Source: MW101C3 sp943367595
GTDB taxonomy: Bacteria; Cyanobacteriota; Cyanobacteriia; PCC-6307; Cyanobiaceae
Direction: 5' to 3'
NCBI GenBank assembly: GCA_943367595.1
Contig: CALRJS020000001.1
Span: 62,001 to 126,000 of the forward strand
Length of the DNA: 64,000 nucleotides
Shown here piece after piece: positions 8,690 through 17,691 of this stretch. Position 1 is the stretch's first letter. Each line of letters begins with the position of its first letter. The notes under the pieces were generated by a model, which saw nothing but the letters and a program-made list of their open reading frames with translations, made no database searches and was not told the DNA's origin. Position numbers and translations under genes: made by a program.

Positions 8690-9403
8690 TTGAAGCCCGG
8701 TGATCCCCAGGCGGTGCGTGAGCTGTTCGACAGCATCGCCCCCCGCTACGACCAGCTCAACGACCTGCTCAGCCTCGGCCTGCATCGCGTCTGGAAGCGT
8801 CAGGCGGTGCGCTGGCTCGAGCCTGCTCCGGGCCAGCAGCTGATCGATCTCTGCTGCGGCACCGGCGACCTTGCCCTGTTGCTGGCCGCGAAGCTGCGGC
8901 CCGGAGGCCACGTGCTCGGCCTTGATGCGGCCGCCGCGCCCCTGGCAATCGCCCAGCGGCGAGGCGACTGCCAGCCCTGGTTACCCGTGGGCTGGCAGCA
9001 GGGTGATGCCCTCGCCACCGGGCAGGCCAGCGGCCGCTTCGATGGGGCGGTGATGGCCTACGGCCTGCGCAACCTCAACGCCCCGGGGCCGGGCCTGCAG
9101 GAGCTGCGGCGGCTGCTGCGCCCCGGTGGCCGCGCTGCCGTGCTGGATTTCAACCGCCCCGACCCCGCCACCCCGGCCGGCGCCGCCGCCGCCAGCTTCC
9201 AGCAGCTCTACCTGCGCCGCCTGGTGGTTCCCGCGGCCCGCCGCTTCGGCCTGCCCGAGCAGTACGCCTATCTGGAGGCCAGCCTGGAGCGGTTCCCCAG
9301 GGCGGCGGAGCAGGAAGCGCTGGCCCGCAGCGCCGGCTTCACGCAGGTGCGCCACCGGCCGCTGATGGGCGGGCTGATGGGCCTGCTGCAGCTGGTGGCG
9401 TGA
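8690..9403 (+). CDS. menG: Demethylphylloquinone (ubiE/menG-type) methyltransferase
   Basis: This 237-residue class I SAM methyltransferase of the UbiE/COQ5 family has the signature VRELFDSIAPRYDQLNDLLS near the start, then DLCCGTGDLA for SAM binding, MAYGLRNL, and the AVLDFNRP motif. In cyanobacteria this enzyme performs the last methylation in phylloquinone synthesis for photosystem I. The start is TTG at 8690 (MKPGDPQAV...); no ATG precedes the conserved region. It may be co-transcribed with hisF and the small membrane protein. Assignment to menG rather than ubiE rests on cyanobacteria lacking ubiquinone. Confidence 0.92.
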   Translation: MKPGDPQAVRELFDSIAPRYDQLNDLLSLGLHRVWKRQAVRWLEPAPGQQLIDLCCGTGDLALLLAAKLRPGGHVLGLDAAAAPLAIAQRRGDCQPWLPVGWQQGDALATGQASGRFDGAVMAYGLRNLNAPGPGLQELRRLLRPGGRAAVLDFNRPDPATPAGAAAASFQQLYLRRLVVPAARRFGLPEQYAYLEASLERFPRAAEQEALARSAGFTQVRHRPLMGGLMGLLQLVA

Positions 9404-9520
9404 ACGCTGAGCGGAACGATGCGTGGCCGCACCCGGCGAACGGCTGCCTTCTGACAGGATCGGTGGCCGGTGCTCTGCCCGCGCCTCCTCACGCTTCGCC
9501 CCGCACCCCAGAACCCGGCC

Positions 9521-10438
<918 letters not shown>

Positions 10439-10441
10439 GCC

Positions 10442-10624
10442 TTGAAACGCACGTTGCTGGTGGTGGTGCTGCTGGCCGGCAGCTTCCAGACCGGCCGGCT
10501 CACCGAACGGGCGATCTGGCCGTGCCGGCTGCGGCCAGTGGCCGCCCTGGTGGCGCCCCTGCTGGGCCAGACGATGCCGAGTGAACAGCTCTGCGACCTG
10601 ATCCAGCGGCTGCCCAGCTTCTGA
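10442..10624 (+). CDS. Small hypothetical protein with signal-like N-terminus
   Basis: A 60-residue product from TTG 10442 starts three bases after the glyQ stop. Residues 2-14 (KRTLLVVVLLAGS) form a basic then hydrophobic segment like a signal peptide or single membrane anchor. The remainder has two cysteines. I do not recognise it. The tight spacing between glyQ and comEC supports translation, but it is short and lacks a homologue I can name. Confidence 0.45.
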   Translation: MKRTLLVVVLLAGSFQTGRLTERAIWPCRLRPVAALVAPLLGQTMPSEQLCDLIQRLPSF

Positions 10625-10690
10625 AGCCCCGCTGCAAACAGGCGAAAGCGGGGAACCCTGGGCGTACACAGGCGATCAGGAGTTGCCGGC

Positions 10691-12775
10691 ATGCCCTTCG
10701 TGGTGGTGAGTGTGGCCCTGGCGGCACTCGCGCTCGGCTTCTGGTCGCACGGCTGGCTGGGCGCGCTCCCGGTGGCCGCGCTGGCCTGGTGGTGGCTGGC
10801 GCGGCAGGGAGCCGCACTGCACAACCGGCTGCTGGTGCTGGCCCTGCTGCCGCTGCTGATGGTCTGGGTGCAGCTGCGCCTGCCCCAGCCAGGCCCGGCC
10901 GATCCGGTGCGGCTGCTGGGGACTGAGCTCACACGCCCGGCCGAACTGAGCGGGCGCCTGCTGGCCGATCCCCGCGCCAGGGGAGAAGGGGGCGGCTGCA
11001 GCGTCACGCTGGCAAGCGCCGGCGGCAACACCGAGCTGCGCCTGCCCTCCTGCCCGCCCCTGCAGGAAGGCTGGCTGGTGAGCGCCCGTGGGGTGCTCAG
11101 CCGCCCCAGCCCGCCGGCCCACCCGCTGCTGGGCAGTGGCGCTGAGCGCCTGGCCCGGCAGGGGGTGTGGAGCCGGCTCACGGTGGCGGCCAGCCCCGAT
11201 GCGGTGCGGGTGCTCGCCCGTCCGGCCACCCCGGCCGCTGACCTGCGCCGCCGCATGGCCGCCGCGCTGTTGAAGCAGGACGGCCCGGAACGGGGCGGGG
11301 TTCAGGCCGCCCTGGTCCTGGGCAGCGCCGTGGTGCCCCTGCCGGCTGAGGTGCGGGAGTCGTTCCGCGTGGCAGGGCTTTCCCATGCGCTGGCGGCTTC
11401 GGGCTTCCACCTCACGGTGCTGCTGGGGGCAGTGATGGCCGTGGGGCGGCGGCTGCCGCGCTTGCCCCGCTGCCTCCTGGCGGCCGGCGCCATGCTGCTG
11501 TTCCTGCTGCTGGCCGGCCCCCAGCCCTCGGTGGTGCGGGCGGTGCTGATGGGGGCCGTGGCCTTTGTCGTGCTCGAGAGCGGTCAGCGCAGCCGGCCGC
11601 TGGGGGTGCTGCTGGCCTCGGTGCTGCTGATGCTGCTGGCCCAGCCCGGCTGGCTGCTCGACATCGGCTTCCAGCTGTCGGTGGCCGCCTGCGCCGGCCT
11701 GATGCTGACGGCCCGGGATCTGGAGCAGACGCTGGCGCATCGCCTGCCGGGCTGGGCCGCTGCGGGGGTGGCGGTGCCGCTGGCCGCATCGCTCTGGACC
11801 CTGCCGCTGCAGCTGCTGCATTTCGGCACCGTGCCGCTCTGGGCCGTGCCCGCCAACCTGGCGGTGGCCCCTCTGCTCACCCCGCTCACGCTCGGGTCGA
11901 TGGCGGCGGCCGTGGTGGCCGTCACTGTGCCGCCGCTGCTGCCGCTGTTCGCCTGGCCCCTCGGGCAGCTCACGGCCCTGCTGCTCTGGCTGGCCCAGAC
12001 CTTCGCTGCCCTGCCGATGGCGCAGTGGCAGGTGGGTCGCGCCCAGCCGCTGCTGGTGGCCCTGTTCACGCTGGGGCTGCTGCCCTGGCTGGTGCCAGAC
12101 CTGGGGCGGCGGTTCCGGGGTTGGGCCCGTCCGCTGGGACTGGGCGCCATGGCGCTCACCATGGCCGTGCATCTGGCGGCGCTGGCGGGGGATCAGTTGC
12201 TGGTGGTGCACCAGTGGGGCGGCGATCTGCTGATTGCGCGCCATCAGGGCCGGGCCGCCCTGCTCAGCAGCCGCGCCGATGGGCTGAGCTGCGCCAGCGC
12301 CGCCCGGCTGGCGGTGGGCCTGGGGGTGCAGCGCTTCGACTGGATCCAGCTGCTGGATCCGGTGGCCACAGCGGATCGGGACTGCTGGCAGGGGCTGAGC
12401 GCCCTGGTGCTGGATGCCGGGGATGGCAGCACCTCGCTGCAACCCGGGCAGCGGCTGGAGAGCCGCGGGTTGCGCCTGGCGCCGCTCACCGCCAGCAGCG
12501 CCGCCCATGTGCTCACGGTGGGTCGCCACCCCTGGTTGCTGCTGCCCGACCGCCAGTCGGTGTGGGCCTGGCAGCAGCAGCTGGCGGACGGCAATCCAGC
12601 GCTGCCGCGCCATCTGGCCGGCCTGTGGCTCGGTTTTTCGCCGCAGCAGGCTGAATGGCGGGCCCTGGAGGCGGCGGGGGCAGACAAACGCTGGGTGAGC
12701 GGTGCCTGGCCGTCTCCACCGGCTGGGTGGAGGGCCAGCGGTTCCAGTGGTTTCCTCGCCGGGGCTCCCGGCTGA
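10691..12775 (+). CDS. comEC: ComEC/Rec2-family DNA uptake channel protein
   Basis: This 694-residue polytopic membrane protein has an N-terminal domain with two or three helices and a soluble loop, then the Competence domain (about 210-490). The latter contains the family motif GLSHALAASGFHLTVLLGAV and many helices. It should form the inner-membrane channel for single-stranded DNA during natural transformation. The C-terminal region (about 500-694) sits where many ComEC proteins carry a metallo-beta-lactamase-like nuclease domain. I see no HxHxDH motif in it, so metal binding there looks lost. ATG 10691 begins directly with a hydrophobic helix. Confidence 0.88.
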   Translation: MPFVVVSVALAALALGFWSHGWLGALPVAALAWWWLARQGAALHNRLLVLALLPLLMVWVQLRLPQPGPADPVRLLGTELTRPAELSGRLLADPRARGEGGGCSVTLASAGGNTELRLPSCPPLQEGWLVSARGVLSRPSPPAHPLLGSGAERLARQGVWSRLTVAASPDAVRVLARPATPAADLRRRMAAALLKQDGPERGGVQAALVLGSAVVPLPAEVRESFRVAGLSHALAASGFHLTVLLGAVMAVGRRLPRLPRCLLAAGAMLLFLLLAGPQPSVVRAVLMGAVAFVVLESGQRSRPLGVLLASVLLMLLAQPGWLLDIGFQLSVAACAGLMLTARDLEQTLAHRLPGWAAAGVAVPLAASLWTLPLQLLHFGTVPLWAVPANLAVAPLLTPLTLGSMAAAVVAVTVPPLLPLFAWPLGQLTALLLWLAQTFAALPMAQWQVGRAQPLLVALFTLGLLPWLVPDLGRRFRGWARPLGLGAMALTMAVHLAALAGDQLLVVHQWGGDLLIARHQGRAALLSSRADGLSCASAARLAVGLGVQRFDWIQLLDPVATADRDCWQGLSALVLDAGDGSTSLQPGQRLESRGLRLAPLTASSAAHVLTVGRHPWLLLPDRQSVWAWQQQLADGNPALPRHLAGLWLGFSPQQAEWRALEAAGADKRWVSGAWPSPPAGWRASGSSGFLAGAPG

Positions 12776-12905
12776 CCGCTTCGTAAGCTGAGCTCATGGA
12801 GAACGCCGCTCCCACCGGAGTGGCGCCTCTGCTATTCCCTGGATCCCTGCCTCTTCCGGCGCCCTTGTTGGCCTGGGGAGGGACAGCGGCTCCCGGGAAC
12901 CACCT

Positions 12906-12990
12906 GGAGAGGTGGCTGAGTGGTCGAAAGCGAACGACTCGAAATCGTTTGAAGGGAAACCTTCCGTGGGTTCGAATCCCACCCTCTCCG
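12906..12990 (+). tRNA. tRNA-Ser (CGA)
   Basis: A complete class II tRNA of 85 nt. The acceptor stem GGAGAGG pairs with CCTCTCC, followed by discriminator G at 12990. The anticodon stem AACGA/TCGTT encloses loop CTCGAAA, giving anticodon CGA for codon UCG. A variable arm and the T-loop TTCGAATC are present; CCA is not encoded. Its last 28 bases are identical, in inverted orientation, to those of the tRNA-Ser at 19.4 kb. Confidence 0.97.
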
Positions 12991-13301
12991 TTCTATCCCT
13001 CCGTTCAGGGTTGGCATGCCTCAGCCGCCTCATCAAGAGGGGTTGATGCGTGGTGAACGGGGTGAATCATTCTCATTCGTGCATGGCGTGCTGGTGTTGT
13101 CTGGTTTGATGATGGAGCTCCGATCCCCCTGCTGCTGCATGGTCAACAGTCGCCCAGGAGGTGCACCTCAGCCAGAACTTCCTCTTTCCTCCAGGGCTAT
13201 AGGCTTGAATGCCAGGTTTAGCTTTCTCTCATTCAGGGTTTCCACGGCATCCGGCTTGTCCTGGGAAGGCGCTGGGGCAAAATTAACGGCATAGCTCTAC
13301 G
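12991..13301. other. Intergenic stretch with no supported gene
   Basis: About 310 bases between the tRNA-Ser and the EAL gene. A 92-codon open frame exists here but has no recognisable pattern. The sequence is less GC-rich than the surroundings near 13060-13090 and 13275-13300. It could hold the promoter of the EAL gene, but no convincing -35/-10 pair was found. Confidence 0.5.
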
Positions 13302-15659
13302 GTGCGCTTGTCCCTTCCTCTCACACAAGGCCTGAGCCGAGCGCGCACCTTGCTGGGCAGCCTTCGTCAAAGCTGGGCAGGCTCTCCTGCAGACGAGTCG
13401 CGGATAGTCAACACCGGCGTCTTCGGGCTTGTTGCCACCGGTGCCTGTGTGTTGGTGGTGTCCACCATCCTTTTTCTCGATAGCAAATCACAGCAGGCGC
13501 AGCGGAGTTGGCAGGCGGAGAACAATCTTCTGCAGATGCGTGTGCAATGGCACAAGCTCATCACCAGGGAATGGGGACGCAACGATCAGGTCAATGCCGT
13601 TGTTGCCGGTGAGCTAGCGGCCCCTCTGGAGGCAAAGCTGGCTGGTTCCACGCTTCTTCAGGACGGCCAGAACATCCTGATTGCCGATGCCGATGGCCGG
13701 ATCCTGTTCGATTCGTTGTCGGGACCGGGGGGGGAGGCCATGAGCCCGGCAGCCCGCCAGGAGTTGCAGCGCTGCGTGGTCCAGAAGCTTGGCAGAGTGA
13801 TCGCCTTCCGGCGCTTCGAGCCTGCCGCCGCCTATGGCTGGATCTGCCGGGACACCCACATGTTCGCGATCGGAGCTGTCGCGGGTGTGATGGAACCAGG
13901 CGCGCAGCACCCCCCGAAGGGCTGGCTCTTCCATTTCAGCCAGGTGATGGTCAACGATTACGACCCGAACCTGCGCAGCACTTTCAGCAAGATCCGCGAC
14001 GACCTGTCCCTGGCGGTCGATACGGTGCCGCTGCTGGGCTCTGGCATGGAGGGGCTGAATTTCTCCTCTGCGCCGGTGTTTGCGATCAGCGATCTTGAGC
14101 CGTCCTCCGCGCCGTGGCGCCTCCGGCAGACTGTCCCCTGGCGGCAGTTGCTGGTGGGTTATGGGCTAGATGTGCTCGTCCCCTGGTTCACCCTCTGCCT
14201 TGGGCTTGGTGCGGTGGGTCTGTTGCGTCTGCGATCCCTGCACAGGGGCCCCCGCCGCAAGCGGCGGGGGCTGCTCACAGTCCCGCGGGCGTTCCGCGTC
14301 TCGCGGCGCCAAGGGCTGCCGGCAACCCTGCAGGCCACCTCGGATCTCGCCGAGGCGCTTCCACTGATGCCCGCATTGGTGAAAGCGCACCCCCTCCCCC
14401 TGCTGGTGGTGCTCTCCCCGTTGATTCGCGCCTTCGATGGCTCCGTGCCCAGCGGTATGGAGGCACTCAACCGCATCCTGGTGTTGCTGGAGGAGGGGTT
14501 CAGCATCGCTTTCCCGGCAGCGACGCTGTGTCGGAGCCCAGAGCTCGCCTTGGTGGCGGTCGTGCCGCTGCCGGAAGCGCTGAACCGCAACCTCTCAACC
14601 ACGAGGGAGGAGCTGGTGGCGCGGACTCAGGCCATCATCGATCGGGCCACCGACAACGTCAACGCGGTGATCCGGGTGGATGTGAATGCCAGCCTGACGT
14701 GGCTGAAGCCTGATCGCATCGGTCCGCAGATTGTGGATCTCATCACCTTGAATCGGCAGACGAGGCATCATTGTCCGCCATCTTTCCTGGATGCGGATGC
14801 TGCTGATAAGCCTGCGTTGATGCGCTCTCAGATCAGCCAGGATTTTGAAGTTGTGCGGTTGGCAGAGAATTTCTTTGACCACCATTACAGGTTAGAGGAG
14901 GTGATCGTTTTTGATAACAATCAGCAGCACATCGCCTATCGCGAGATGCTCTTCTCGCCCTCCAAGAACAATCACCCCGACGTACCGCTCCAAGATTTGA
15001 TTCGTTCGCTGGAGCGAACGTCGGCCATTCATCTGATCGATCGCTCCATGTTGCGCAAGGCCCTGTCCATCAGCGCTGAAGCGATCAAGCAAGCGGCCCT
15101 GCCTGGAGAGCGCCTGGCGCCGGTTGAGTCTCGCCAGCTTGGCGAGGTTGGGCTGGTGGGCCCACCTGAGGTGCTGGCTCAGCCTTTGCCGCTGATCGCC
15201 ACCAACCTTTCCGCGCTCACCATCCAGTCGGAGCTGCACCGCAACCGCATCCTTGACATGCTCGAGGCCGCCCCCGCCTCGGTGCGGCAGACGATCGTGG
15301 TGGAAATCACGGAAACAGCATTGCTGGGTGATGAGTCTGTGTGGCTGGATTTCTTCCGCCGCCTTGGCCGCCTAGGCGTGCGGATCGCGATCGACGACTT
15401 CGGCTGCGGCTATGCGGCGCTCTCCTATCTGTTCCGCTACCCGGTCGACTTCATCAAGGTGGACCTGCAATATGCCCGGCTCACCTGCGACCGGCGGGTG
15501 AATGCCATGGTGGAGTTTCTGCTGAGTTTCGAGGTGGGCTATCCCACCCGCGTGATCATGGAAGGAATTGAAACGCAAAGCCAGCTGAGCCACTGGCGGC
15601 AGAAAGGCGTCACCCATTTTCAGGGCTACCTGTTCGCCTCATCATCACCACAGGGCTGA
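13302..15659 (+). CDS. Membrane sensor with EAL (c-di-GMP phosphodiesterase) domain
   Basis: This 785-residue protein has helix 1 at about 39-58, an extracytoplasmic region at about 60-280, helix 2 at about 284-308, a short very basic cytoplasmic stretch (GPRRKRRG), a middle region, and a C-terminal EAL domain (about 520-785). EAL motifs are YREML in place of the usual EAL signature, VEITET, AIDDFGCGYAAL, FIKVD, MEGIET and QGYLF. The acidic metal ligands appear kept, so hydrolysis of c-di-GMP is possible. No GGDEF domain is present. The middle region (about 310-510) is unassigned. The start is GTG 13302. The YciI-like gene follows one base after its stop and is probably co-translated. Confidence 0.85.
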   Translation: MRLSLPLTQGLSRARTLLGSLRQSWAGSPADESRIVNTGVFGLVATGACVLVVSTILFLDSKSQQAQRSWQAENNLLQMRVQWHKLITREWGRNDQVNAVVAGELAAPLEAKLAGSTLLQDGQNILIADADGRILFDSLSGPGGEAMSPAARQELQRCVVQKLGRVIAFRRFEPAAAYGWICRDTHMFAIGAVAGVMEPGAQHPPKGWLFHFSQVMVNDYDPNLRSTFSKIRDDLSLAVDTVPLLGSGMEGLNFSSAPVFAISDLEPSSAPWRLRQTVPWRQLLVGYGLDVLVPWFTLCLGLGAVGLLRLRSLHRGPRRKRRGLLTVPRAFRVSRRQGLPATLQATSDLAEALPLMPALVKAHPLPLLVVLSPLIRAFDGSVPSGMEALNRILVLLEEGFSIAFPAATLCRSPELALVAVVPLPEALNRNLSTTREELVARTQAIIDRATDNVNAVIRVDVNASLTWLKPDRIGPQIVDLITLNRQTRHHCPPSFLDADAADKPALMRSQISQDFEVVRLAENFFDHHYRLEEVIVFDNNQQHIAYREMLFSPSKNNHPDVPLQDLIRSLERTSAIHLIDRSMLRKALSISAEAIKQAALPGERLAPVESRQLGEVGLVGPPEVLAQPLPLIATNLSALTIQSELHRNRILDMLEAAPASVRQTIVVEITETALLGDESVWLDFFRRLGRLGVRIAIDDFGCGYAALSYLFRYPVDFIKVDLQYARLTCDRRVNAMVEFLLSFEVGYPTRVIMEGIETQSQLSHWRQKGVTHFQGYLFASSSPQG
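14248..14271. repeat. Perfect 11-bp inverted repeat with 2-nt loop inside the EAL gene
   Basis: GCCCCCGCCGC is followed by AA and then by its exact reverse complement. The 24-bp, almost all G/C hairpin lies in the coding sequence for the basic juxtamembrane GPRRKRRG segment, just after the second membrane helix. Confidence 0.85.
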
Positions 15660-15660
15660 C

Positions 15661-15966
15661 ATGCGCTGGTTTGTGAAGCTGGAAGAGGGAAAGGTCGACC
15701 GCCTTCAGTTCGACCAGCACCTTCAGGCGCATCTTGCCTGGGTCCGGGAACTGAAGGCCCGTGGCCACTGCCCCACCACCGGCTACTGGCAGGAGTGCAA
15801 AGGTCAACCTGGGGCAGGTGGCATGTTGCTGTTCCAGGCCGCCAGCTGGGAGGAAGCGGAGGCCATCGTGCGCAGTGACCCGCTCATCCAGGCCGGCAGC
15901 GTGCGCTGGATCCTGCACGAATGGCACGTGGTGGCTGGAGTTCTGGGCGCTGACGGAGATACCTGA
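15661..15966 (+). CDS. YciI-like protein
   Basis: This 101-residue protein of the YciI/YCII fold begins MRWFVKLEEGKV and contains HLAWVRELKARGHCPTTGYW and the typical W-E-E-A-E-A-I-V-R-S-D-P-L stretch near 60-76. YciI proteins are small ferredoxin-like-fold dimers, and some act as hydrolases or regulators. The role here is unknown. ATG 15661 lies one base after the stop of the EAL gene, so the two are very likely one transcript. Confidence 0.82.
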   Translation: MRWFVKLEEGKVDRLQFDQHLQAHLAWVRELKARGHCPTTGYWQECKGQPGAGGMLLFQAASWEEAEAIVRSDPLIQAGSVRWILHEWHVVAGVLGADGDT

Positions 15967-16102
15967 TTCAACTGGTCGCTGTCGGAACAGGGCCAGGCTT
16001 CATAGCTGTGTGAGCTTTGTAGTCGCAGGGGCACAGTGACCGTATGGGCCAAAAGGCCGCGCGAAGCTGTACGCGGAAGCACTCACGAGAAGCTGAATGG
16101 GC

Positions 16103-16429
16103 TCAGAAACTGGCCAAAGCAGAAATCTTCACGAGTTTATCTTGCTCAATACCTTCAAGCTCACCCACATGGAGAAGTCCGTCTTTCACGAGGGTAGCAA
16201 ACATGAAGATAAGAGAGGAATCTCTCAGGTCAAACTTGCCGTCCATCTCGTGACGTTTGGCACTGAGAAAATCATGCAGGCTCCATACGTCGTTGGGGCT
16301 AGCCGCATGCTCCACGCGATTCTGAAGGGTGGCGATCAACGCAGCCACCTCGCGTTGATAGGCCAACTCCACTGCTTTTTGGGCTGCTTCTTTTTCCTCG
16401 GGCGTCCAGTCGGAGTGGCTCACTTCCAC
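16103..16429 (-). CDS. frp: Fluorescence recovery protein FRP
   Basis: This 108-residue protein carries the FRP signature DVWSLHDFLSAKRHEMDGKF at 47-66. Trp49, His52, Asp53 and Arg59 match residues described as essential in Synechocystis FRP. FRP binds the C-terminal domain of photoactivated OCP, detaches it from the phycobilisome and speeds its return to the orange form. The start is GTG 16429. It is the last gene of the ocp-crtW-frp run on this strand, 102 bases after crtW, so it is probably expressed with them. Presence of FRP fits an OCP1-type OCP. Confidence 0.93.
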   Translation of the reverse strand: MEVSHSDWTPEEKEAAQKAVELAYQREVAALIATLQNRVEHAASPNDVWSLHDFLSAKRHEMDGKFDLRDSSLIFMFATLVKDGLLHVGELEGIEQDKLVKISALASF

Positions 16430-16531
16430 CTTTCTTCAGAATTGACTTTGTGTTATTGAGACCCTAACACATCAAAAATCGGAGTGAGAGGCCGTTGGTG
16501 GAGCTACTTTGCCCGACGGGGCTAGGTAAAA

Positions 16532-17395
16532 CTACTTAGCCAGTGGCCGCGGCTGGGCGTTGTGCGACCAGTGCCTGCGATGCAGGCCCGGCAGCTCGTG
16601 CCAGGCGGCCTCTGGGTGTTGATGGTGCTCCCAGTGAAAGCCGAAGTGATAACAACTCAAGAGGGAGATCAATGCAGGCAGCGGAAGGCTTTCCACCCTG
16701 TGCGTGGCGCCATCACCCGCCCGGCCGTGGCGATGAGGAAGATAGGTGCCGAACACAAACAACTGCACAGAGCTGAGGACTAATGGCACCACCCAGAACA
16801 CAACGATGTTGAGTGGAATTGATGGAATCGCTGGTGTCATCAGCGCTGCGGTGCAGATCCAGGCAGCCGCCAGGCTGAAAATCTGTGGCGTTGAAAGGTA
16901 TCCCCGCATGAAGTGCAGATACCAACTGACGGGATGGGCACGGACACCGTCGTGGAAATCGGGATCGCACGGGCTGCCTGGAGCCTGGTGGTGCTGGCGG
17001 TGCTTCCTGAGGCAATCGTCGTAGGGAAGGCAGGCGTAGAGCGTCAGCGCCAGTTGGCCCAGGCGGTGGTTCAAGCGTGGGCGTGCCGGTATAAGGCTGC
17101 CGTGCATGGCGTCGTGGGCGACGATGAACAGCCCGGTCTGCAGAAAGGTGCGCACCAGAATTTCAGTGCCCACCCCAGCCGTCGCGATCCAAGTATGCGG
17201 CAGGCGCCCATGGGCCAGCTTCTGGGCGGGCGTGAGCTTGTCCGTGGCCAGCAGCACGGTGAGATCAACCTGCAGCAGCACCAGCAGGGTGGCCAGCCAG
17301 GCCACCACGATCAGTGCCGCCAAGACCAGCCCCACCCACGATCGCTGCTCGGCGCCCATGGGCGGTGGAACCGAAACCGAGGCATCGGTTCCCAT
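16532..17395 (-). CDS. crtW: Beta-carotene ketolase CrtW
   Basis: This membrane di-iron oxygenase of the fatty-acid-desaturase superfamily has 287 residues from the ATG at 17395; a TTG at 17413 would add six. Histidine motifs are HDAMHGS, HRQHH and FGFHWEHH, together with the CrtW hallmark FGTYLPHR. Several hydrophobic helices span the membrane. It adds 4-keto groups to beta-carotene to give echinenone or canthaxanthin. OCP needs a keto-carotenoid, and ocp lies immediately upstream on the same strand, so this enzyme probably supplies its ligand. CrtW is distinct from the CrtO ketolase found in some cyanobacteria. Confidence 0.93.
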   Translation of the reverse strand: MGTDASVSVPPPMGAEQRSWVGLVLAALIVVAWLATLLVLLQVDLTVLLATDKLTPAQKLAHGRLPHTWIATAGVGTEILVRTFLQTGLFIVAHDAMHGSLIPARPRLNHRLGQLALTLYACLPYDDCLRKHRQHHQAPGSPCDPDFHDGVRAHPVSWYLHFMRGYLSTPQIFSLAAAWICTAALMTPAIPSIPLNIVVFWVVPLVLSSVQLFVFGTYLPHRHGRAGDGATHRVESLPLPALISLLSCYHFGFHWEHHQHPEAAWHELPGLHRRHWSHNAQPRPLAK

Positions 17396-17691
17396 GACAA
17401 TCGGCCGAAGCAAGCGGACTTGAAGATCCTCGCTGGTTGTTGTGAGGCGAGCGCGTCGTTGCGATGAGGCGTGACGAGCCGTTGGCCTATCCGTTGGGGC
17501 GTCTGCAAAGGCTCCACCGGCAAAGCCTCAGCCGCTCTGCGTCTGCCAGGGGAATTTCAGCATCCGCAGGCTTGGGAGCACTGACGGCGGCTGTTTGGGC
17601 TTGAAGCACGAATGCAGCCTCCGGGCTGGGCCCAGGAGGCTGTTCCGTGGTACCAGGTCGGTGGTGCCAGGCGGAGTGCTCTGCGGCGGGC

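Noticed and set aside
13016..13294. A 92-codon frame between tRNA-Ser and the EAL gene
   Set aside because: No hydrophobic, domain or composition pattern suggests a protein, and it has no clear ribosome-binding site.
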